Assembly (NCBI GenBank): GCA_005889535.1
Contig: VBHC01000126.1
Coordinates: 1-37,105 of the forward strand
DNA: 37,105 nt
Reading direction: 5' to 3'
DNA from: Chloroflexota bacterium
GTDB taxonomy: Bacteria > Chloroflexota > Dormibacteria > CF-121
Shown here: piece after piece, positions 32,467-37,105 of the stretch
Numbering within the stretch: the first letter of the stretch is position 1
Layout: each line of letters opens with the position of its first letter
Notes under the pieces: generated by a model
Told to the model about the DNA's origin: nothing
The model's database searches: none
The model's input: only the letters and a program-made list of their open reading frames with translations
Position numbers and translations under genes: made by a program

Positions 32467-33588
32467 ATGGCGATCAAGCGGGACTACTACGAGGTACTCG
32501 GCGTCGGGCGTAATGCCACCGCCGAAGAACTGAAGCGGGCCTACCGAAAACTCGCGCTCCAGTACCACCCCGACCGCAACAACGGAGATCCCCAGTCCGA
32601 GGCGCGCTTCAAGGAGATCAACGAGGCCTACGAGGTTCTCAGCGACTCATCGAAGCGGCAGCGTTATGACACCTTCGGCCACGCCGGAACGCAAGGCATG
32701 CCCGGCTTCGATTTCGGCGGCGCCGGCTTTGGTGGCATCAACGACATCTTCGACATGTTCTTTGGAGCGGGCGCCGCCGGCCGAACCCGCACAGGACCTC
32801 GTCGCGGGGCTGATCTTCGGCTCGATCTGCGGCTGAGTTTCGAAGAATCCGTCCGCGGGGTCGAGCGCGAGCTGACCATCCCGCGGGCCGAAGCCTGCCA
32901 ATCATGCCAGGGCACCGGCGCCGAGGCCGGTACCTCGCCGCAGACCTGTCCGCAGTGCCGAGGCTCGGGTCAGGTGCGACGTGCGACCCAGTCCATCTTC
33001 GGTCAGATCGTCAACGTGGCGAGCTGTCCACGTTGCAACGGCGAGGGCAAGGTGATCGAGCGACCCTGCCGGACTTGCGGCGGCAGTGGCCACCGGCCCG
33101 GAGAGAAGAAGGTTCGGGTCAACATTCCAGCCGGGGTCGACAGCGGCTCCCAGATTCGGCTCACAGGCGAGGGTGAGGTCGGTCCCCGTGGTGGCGCGGC
33201 GGGCGACCTTTATATCGTGATCCAGGTCAAGCCACACCCAGTGCTGAAGCGAAATGGAACAGACATCGTCTACGAACTGCCGCTCAGCGTGGCGCAGGCG
33301 GCGCTGGGCGACACCATCGAGATTCCGACGGTGGACGGGCCGGAGCGGATCGAGATCCCGCCGGGCACGCAGTATGGGAAGCTGCTCCGTATCCACGGGC
33401 GGGGGATCCCGCACCTGCGTTCGGGTCGGCGCGGCGACCAGATCGTCTACGTGCGGGTCGTGATCCCGACCAACCTGACTGAGGAACAGAAGCAGGCGCT
33501 CCATCAGCTGGGCGGCGTCAGCGGCAAGCCGCAGCACATCGAGAAGGGATTTTTCGACCGCTTCAAGGAGGTCATCGGTTTCGACTAG
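32467..33588 (+). CDS. dnaJ: Chaperone DnaJ (type I Hsp40)
   Basis: 373 residues, full type I layout. A J-domain with HPD in QYHPDRN (about residues 34-36), and a Gly/Phe-rich segment ([11 protein letters not shown]). Then four zinc-binding CxxCxGxG repeats ([32 protein letters not shown] at about residues 144-206), and a C-terminal substrate-binding domain. It delivers unfolded proteins to DnaK and stimulates its ATPase. It starts 9 bases after grpE and is under HrcA control as part of hrcA-grpE-dnaJ. Confidence 0.97.
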   Translation: MAIKRDYYEVLGVGRNATAEELKRAYRKLALQYHPDRNNGDPQSEARFKEINEAYEVLSDSSKRQRYDTFGHAGTQGMPGFDFGGAGFGGINDIFDMFFGAGAAGRTRTGPRRGADLRLDLRLSFEESVRGVERELTIPRAEACQSCQGTGAEAGTSPQTCPQCRGSGQVRRATQSIFGQIVNVASCPRCNGEGKVIERPCRTCGGSGHRPGEKKVRVNIPAGVDSGSQIRLTGEGEVGPRGGAAGDLYIVIQVKPHPVLKRNGTDIVYELPLSVAQAALGDTIEIPTVDGPERIEIPPGTQYGKLLRIHGRGIPHLRSGRRGDQIVYVRVVIPTNLTEEQKQALHQLGGVSGKPQHIEKGFFDRFKEVIGFD

Positions 33589-33607
33589 CGCGCCCGTCGA
33601 GCTTCCG

Positions 33608-33613
33608 TAGACT
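33608..33613 (+). promoter_or_regulatory. -10 box of the 33620 operon (leaderless type)
   Basis: TAGACT, 6 bases before GTG 33620; box and spacing are identical to those of the ChlD-type gene at 23256. Confidence 0.55.
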
Positions 33614-33619
33614 AAGCCG

Positions 33620-33817
33620 GTGTCGACGGCGTTGCGCATTCTTCTCGCGATCGCCGCGGCAGGAATCGTGCTGGCGCTGCTGCTGGGTCCGACCTGGCGA
33701 GGCAGCTTCTATCAAAGCTGGTTGCGGCCGCGCCTGGTGGCGCTCGGCATTCTCATCGTGGTCATTGCCGCGGGCGATTACCTCTATCGTGTGATCACCG
33801 CCGTCAGGAGCCATTGA
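33620..33817 (+). CDS. Small two-helix membrane protein, hypothetical
   Basis: 65 residues. Two predicted membrane helices (about residues 5-23 and 39-58) are separated by a short basic loop (WRGSFYQSWLRPR). No recognised family. GTG 33620 follows a -10 box by 6 bases. The stop overlaps the start of the ferredoxin gene (TGATG), and that gene in turn overlaps marP, so the three are translated as a coupled unit. This suggests a link to envelope stress or a membrane redox step, but it is not shown by the sequence. Confidence 0.75.
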   Translation: MSTALRILLAIAAAGIVLALLLGPTWRGSFYQSWLRPRLVALGILIVVIAAGDYLYRVITAVRSH

Positions 33818-34083
33818 TGGCGCGATCCTTCAGCGTTACGTTCCTCAACAGCGGGACAACGGTCGAGGTGCCCGAGACGGAGGGTGTCCTCGGAGCCGGG
33901 CTCCGGGCCGGCCTCGCGCTCGCCTTCGATTGCCGAAAGGGCCGATGCAAAACCTGCATGGTCAGGGTCGACGGCATCATCGACCAATCGGACGCGTGGT
34001 TGATCAGCAACGAGGAGCTTGCTGAGGGCTACGCCCTGATCTGCGTCGGCAAGCCACGCAGCGACCTGCGAGTCCATGCCTGA
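33817..34083 (+). CDS. 2Fe-2S ferredoxin (plant type)
   Basis: 88 residues from ATG 33817, with AGGAG 6 bases upstream. The 2Fe-2S ligands follow the plant-type spacing C39-x4-C44-x2-C47-x28-C76 (FDCRKGRCKTC and LICVG). It is a small soluble one-electron carrier; its partners are not encoded next to it. The start overlaps the previous stop and its stop overlaps the protease start (TGATG on both sides). Confidence 0.93.
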   Translation: MARSFSVTFLNSGTTVEVPETEGVLGAGLRAGLALAFDCRKGRCKTCMVRVDGIIDQSDAWLISNEELAEGYALICVGKPRSDLRVHA

Positions 34084-35261
34084 TGCGCGCCACCCTTATC
34101 GACCTGTTCGTCGTGATCGCGGTGATCTTTGCCATCAGCAGTGGATTTCGTCGTGGCTTCTGGCTGTCGCTGGCGCAGTATGTGGGGCTCGTGCTCGGGG
34201 TGGTCGTCGGCGCCGCACTGGCGCCAGTCGTGATGGATGCCCTCAAGCTCAACGATTCGACGGCGCGTTCGCTGGGAGCCGTGATGATCCTGATCGTGCT
34301 GGGGACCATCGGCAGCAGCGTCGGCTACTGGGTGGGAGAGCCGATCCGCCTTCGCCTGGTTGCGCGCCCCCAGTCGGGCCGGATCGACAGCGTGGGCGGA
34401 GCGGTCTTTTCCACCATCGCCGTCCTGTCGGTGTCATGGTTCCTGGGCCTCAGTCTGGCTCGGGTGCCCAGCCCACAGATCTCGAGCGCCATCCAGCGGT
34501 CGGCGATCTTGCGGACCCTCGACGCCATCGCCCCACGACCGCCGGGCTTCCTCGCCAGGGTGTCGGCGATCATTGCGGGCGTCAATTTTCCGGCCGCCTT
34601 CTCCGGGCTGGAGCCGGTCAGTCCCTCCGCTCAGCCGTTGCCCAACTCGATCAATACGCCGGGCGTGCAGACGGCCCAGGCCGAGACGCTGAAGGTCCAG
34701 GGCTTTGGCTGCGGCGGGATCGTCTTCGGCAGCGGATTCCCAGTCGGTCCCAGCATGGTGCTGACCAACGCCCACGTGGTGGCCGGCACCCAGGGGACCA
34801 CGGTGCGGAACAATGCGGGTCGGAGCTTGAGTGCACGTGTCGTGCTCTTCGATCCCGAACGCGATGTTGCCATCCTCTACGTACCACGCCTGGCGCTGGC
34901 CCCGCTCGGCGAAGCCGGGGCCCGGCCCGGGACCCAGGGCGCCGCGATCGGTTATCCCGGAGGCGGCAACGAGACGGCCGAACCCGCGGTCGTCAATGGC
35001 GAAGTGCGGGCGGAGGGTCGTGACATCTACGGGCAGAACCTCGTGGTTCGTAGCATCTGGATCACGCAGGCCAACGTGCAGCCGGGGAACTCCGGAGGGC
35101 CGCTGGTCGATCTCAACGGCAACGTGCTGGGGGTGATTTTCGCCGCCTCGACCAGCGAGTCGGGTCGGGCCTACGCGCTGACCGATGCCGAAGTGCAGCC
35201 GGACATCGACCAGGCGCAAGGTCGAACCCAGCCGGTTGCGCTCGGACCCTGCGCGATGTAG
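34083..35261 (+). CDS. MarP-like membrane serine protease (CvpA domain + trypsin domain)
   Basis: 392 residues. Residues 1-165 are a CvpA-type membrane domain of four helices. The C-terminal part is an extracytoplasmic chymotrypsin-like protease with triad H231 (TNAHVV), D261 (ERDVAIL) and S337 (QPGNSGG). Cysteines C210 and C390 flank the protease domain, where the mycobacterial acid-resistance protease MarP has its stabilising disulfide. Residue numbers and layout match MarP closely. MarP protects against acid and oxidative stress by processing a peptidoglycan hydrolase. The same role is likely but unproven here. Coupled to the ferredoxin gene by one base. Confidence 0.93.
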   Translation: MRATLIDLFVVIAVIFAISSGFRRGFWLSLAQYVGLVLGVVVGAALAPVVMDALKLNDSTARSLGAVMILIVLGTIGSSVGYWVGEPIRLRLVARPQSGRIDSVGGAVFSTIAVLSVSWFLGLSLARVPSPQISSAIQRSAILRTLDAIAPRPPGFLARVSAIIAGVNFPAAFSGLEPVSPSAQPLPNSINTPGVQTAQAETLKVQGFGCGGIVFGSGFPVGPSMVLTNAHVVAGTQGTTVRNNAGRSLSARVVLFDPERDVAILYVPRLALAPLGEAGARPGTQGAAIGYPGGGNETAEPAVVNGEVRAEGRDIYGQNLVVRSIWITQANVQPGNSGGPLVDLNGNVLGVIFAASTSESGRAYALTDAEVQPDIDQAQGRTQPVALGPCAM

Positions 35262-35297
35262 ACAACGACGTCGCTCGGTTTCCGGCTACCGGTCTGC

Positions 35298-35303
35298 GAG
35301 ACT
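35298..35303 (+). promoter_or_regulatory. -10 box of the AI-2E-family transporter gene
   Basis: GAGACT, 6 bases before ATG 35310. It has the same spacing as the leaderless promoters, with G at the first position. Confidence 0.35.
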
Positions 35304-35309
35304 GGCTCC

Positions 35310-36512
35310 ATGCCGGACGACGAACGGATCGTCACTCGGGCGTGGCGCCACCTCGAGCGCCCGGCCCGGATCCTGATCTATCTGCTGATCGCGCTGACGT
35401 TGGTGATGCTTTATCACCAGAGCGAATACCTGGTCGTCCACCTCTTCGATGTTCTCCTGCTGTTCGTCTTCGCCGCGATCATCGCCTTGCTCCTCACCCC
35501 GGTGATCGACCGCATGGAAACGCTCCCCGTCTTCAAGGGCCGGCGAGTCTTGGCCGTGGTTCTGCTCTACGTCGTCATCATCGGTTTGATCGCCAGCCTG
35601 ATCGCACTCGTGACGCCAGCACTGATCGGCCAGGCCAAGCAATTGCCGGCACTGGAATCGCGAGCCATCGCCTTCGTTCGCTTCCTGCAGAACGCGATCG
35701 ATAGCGCGGGCGTTCCGCTGAAGCTGAGCCTGCCGAGCGGGACTGCCGGAATCAGCACGGCCGTCCTCGGATCGGTCCTCGGGATCCTGAGTGGGACCCT
35801 GGGGACGCTGATCAATGTCCTCCTGGTGGTGGTGATCTCGATCTACCTGCTGGTGGAAGGCCGCCAGCTGATCGCCACCATGCGCAAACTCTTTCCGGGG
35901 CGCGAAGACGTCTACGACTTCACCCTTCTCGCCGTTGGCACGACCTTCGGCCAATACGCCAGGGGTCAGCTGACCATGTCGCTGGTCATGGGGACGTACA
36001 CCGGGATCGCGATGACGCTGATCGGTGTCCCTTACGCGGTAGTGCTCGGAATTTTGACCTTCTTCCTCGAGTTCCTTCCGCTGATCGGCGCACCGATCGG
36101 GATGGGTCTGGCGGTGGTGATCGCGCTGGTCTTCAAGGGGCCGCTGGTCGCGCTCCTGGCCCTGGCTGCCGCGCTCGGCGGCCACGCGATTGAGGCGTAC
36201 ATCCTCGGGCCACGCGTGACCGGCTCCGCCACGCGCATTCATCCACTGGTCGCCATGGCGGCGCTGTTGATCGGCGCCGAGCTGGGCGGCATTCTCGGCG
36301 CGTTGTTTGGGGTGCCGATCGCCGCGCTGCTCAACGTCTTCCTTGGTGCCTTCTATCGAGCCCGCCGGGGCGAAGAGGCCCCACTCTCCGCAAGCCCCTC
36401 GGGGCAGGTCCACGCCGAGGCCCTGCCGCGCCTCTCGGAGGAGATCAGCGAAACGGCCGAGGAAGGCCCGATTCAGGACAAGCCCGTGCCCCACACCGCT
36501 GCCGAACGCTAG
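35310..36512 (+). CDS. AI-2E family transporter (PerM/YdiK/TqsA-like)
   Basis: 400 residues with about eight membrane helices. Family blocks are visible: ILIYLLIALTLVMLYHQSEYL at the start, the central amphipathic segment, and the conserved EFLPLIGAPIGMG and LGPRVTGSATRIHPLVAMAALLIGAELGGILGALFGVPIAAL near residues 250-340. The C-terminal ~50 residues are hydrophilic and acidic. Members export small molecules (quorum signals, or ions by antiport); the substrate here is unknown, and the family name should not be read as evidence for AI-2. ATG 35310 follows a -10-like GAGACT. Confidence 0.92.
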   Translation: MPDDERIVTRAWRHLERPARILIYLLIALTLVMLYHQSEYLVVHLFDVLLLFVFAAIIALLLTPVIDRMETLPVFKGRRVLAVVLLYVVIIGLIASLIALVTPALIGQAKQLPALESRAIAFVRFLQNAIDSAGVPLKLSLPSGTAGISTAVLGSVLGILSGTLGTLINVLLVVVISIYLLVEGRQLIATMRKLFPGREDVYDFTLLAVGTTFGQYARGQLTMSLVMGTYTGIAMTLIGVPYAVVLGILTFFLEFLPLIGAPIGMGLAVVIALVFKGPLVALLALAAALGGHAIEAYILGPRVTGSATRIHPLVAMAALLIGAELGGILGALFGVPIAALLNVFLGAFYRARRGEEAPLSASPSGQVHAEALPRLSEEISETAEEGPIQDKPVPHTAAER

Positions 36513-36659
36513 GGCCCTGGCCGAGCCGGGCGAGGGCCAGAAAGAGCTACCAGCCGCGCCGCAGGTCGGTGCGATGCTGATGCTCAGCCCTCGCCTGAAG
36601 CCTCGGTTGTCGACGCGCCATTTCGGAACTTTCCCGGACTTTCTGCGTCATTCGAGTAA

Positions 36660-37105
36660 ATGCGAAAGGCCGGTTGGCGGCAGTTGGTCGTTGCGCTCCT
36701 GGTTGGAGGTTTATGTTGTTGCGTTTGTGTTGTTGCATTTGGGGTTGCAGCGCTGGCCATGAAACCCTTGTTCCGCCCGCCCGACGGAGGCTTGTCGCAG
36801 TTGGCTGCGGAGAACATTGCTGCTGGTGACGCCTACTCGACGACCCCTGTTCGTGTGATTCTCTCCAGACCCGCTCGCTTTTCCGAAGTGGCCCGAGGCA
36901 GTCACGCTGTTGCGCCGGATACATGGGTCTGGGCCGTCACCTTTGGCGGGACTTTCACCGCTGATACATGCGGGTCGGAACCAACCCAATCGGGTCAGGC
37001 GCTTAAGTGCCCGCCACCCGGCATCCCCGTCCCCCAACACTCGAAATTGGTGCTGATTGATTACTTCAGTGGGACCCTGATTTGGGATTCCGTGCCTGCG
37101 GCGCA
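36660..37105 (+). CDS. Membrane-anchored or secreted hypothetical protein (3' partial)
   Basis: An open frame of 148 codons from ATG 36660 runs off the window. The N-terminus is basic (MRKAGWRQ), then a helix of about 25 residues containing the run CCCVC, so it is a signal anchor or signal peptide. The rest looks extracytoplasmic: many Thr/Ser/Pro, a WVWAVTFGGTFTADTCG strand region, two further Cys, and LVLIDYFSGTLIWDS at the edge. Codon choice (GTT, GCT, TGT) is less GC-rich than in its neighbours, hinting at a different origin. I recognise no family. No clear ribosome-binding site precedes the ATG. Confidence 0.6.
   Translation, partial: MRKAGWRQLVVALLVGGLCCCVCVVAFGVAALAMKPLFRPPDGGLSQLAAENIAAGDAYSTTPVRVILSRPARFSEVARGSHAVAPDTWVWAVTFGGTFTADTCGSEPTQSGQALKCPPPGIPVPQHSKLVLIDYFSGTLIWDSVPAA

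Noticed and set aside
36514-36542. Inverted repeat CTGGCC/GGCCAG after the AI-2E-family gene as a terminator
   Set aside because: Short stem, 13-base loop and no T-tract after it.
36547-37040. Minus-strand open frames near the right edge
   Set aside because: Overlap each other and the plus-strand partial gene, with low-complexity Gln/Asn/Thr content. The plus-strand frame with a signal anchor is more convincing.

Overview
The window is 37.1 kb of dense, high-GC bacterial DNA (about two thirds G+C by eye) with 38 coding regions and no gene-free stretch longer than about 180 bases. I see no tRNA, rRNA, CRISPR array or insertion sequence. The gene content (MarP-type CvpA-protease fusion, LLM-class flavoenzyme, UbiA/MenG quinone genes, glycolate oxidase, HrcA/CIRCE heat-shock control, many leaderless GTG/TTG starts) fits a high-GC member of the Chloroflexota/Dormibacterota or a neighbouring Terrabacteria lineage. 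That placement is inference; there is no 16S here.

Layout. 1-6430: an organic-acid block, with the 3' part of a lactate/glycolate permease, then glcD-glcE-glcF and an overlapping formyltransferase-family gene. 6498-8388: A-type Fe-S carrier, a receiver-domain gene with a damaged 5' end, and a membrane-anchored trypsin-like protease. 8408-11524 (minus): hypoxanthine phosphoribosyltransferase, CPBP membrane protease and a 660-residue fusion of an LLM-class flavoenzyme with a UbiA/MenA prenyltransferase. 11608-12953 (plus): menG and pgsA. 12950-18546 (minus): a toroid-like hypothetical gene and a four-gene BMP-type (nucleoside-like) ABC importer. 18626-21521 (minus): panE, plsY and a soluble histidine kinase. 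21564-26377 (plus): thioesterase, acyl-CoA dehydrogenase and a ChlD/ChlI-type chelatase ATPase pair. 26494-29638 (plus): a small acidic protein with its own promoter and terminator, lepA and hemW. 29729-30731 (minus): a small membrane protein and a DsbA-family oxidoreductase. 30789-36512 (plus): hrcA-grpE-dnaJ, a small membrane protein, a 2Fe-2S ferredoxin, a MarP-like protease and an AI-2E-family transporter. A partial secreted or membrane-anchored protein runs off the right edge.

The main discovery is the DsbA-family gene at 30102-30731 (minus). Its reading frame is open from a GTG with a good promoter to the normal end of the family, except for one TGA that falls exactly on the first cysteine of the CxxC active site (V-TGA-P-F-C). 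Thirteen bases after the TGA there is a perfect 7-bp hairpin with a GGTCG loop, the position and loop type of a bacterial SECIS element. I read it as a selenoprotein with a UPFC active site. Its promoter is back to back with that of hrcA, and a CIRCE operator lies over both.

Other themes: at least ten genes have a TANNNT-like -10 box only 6-11 bases before the start codon, implying leaderless or nearly leaderless mRNAs. The receiver gene looks as if 25 bases containing its acidic-pocket codons were lost between two copies of a 10-base repeat, by real deletion or assembly collapse. Two copies of a C-rich hairpin repeat share identical 9-base arms, one at the edge of an ABC ATPase gene.
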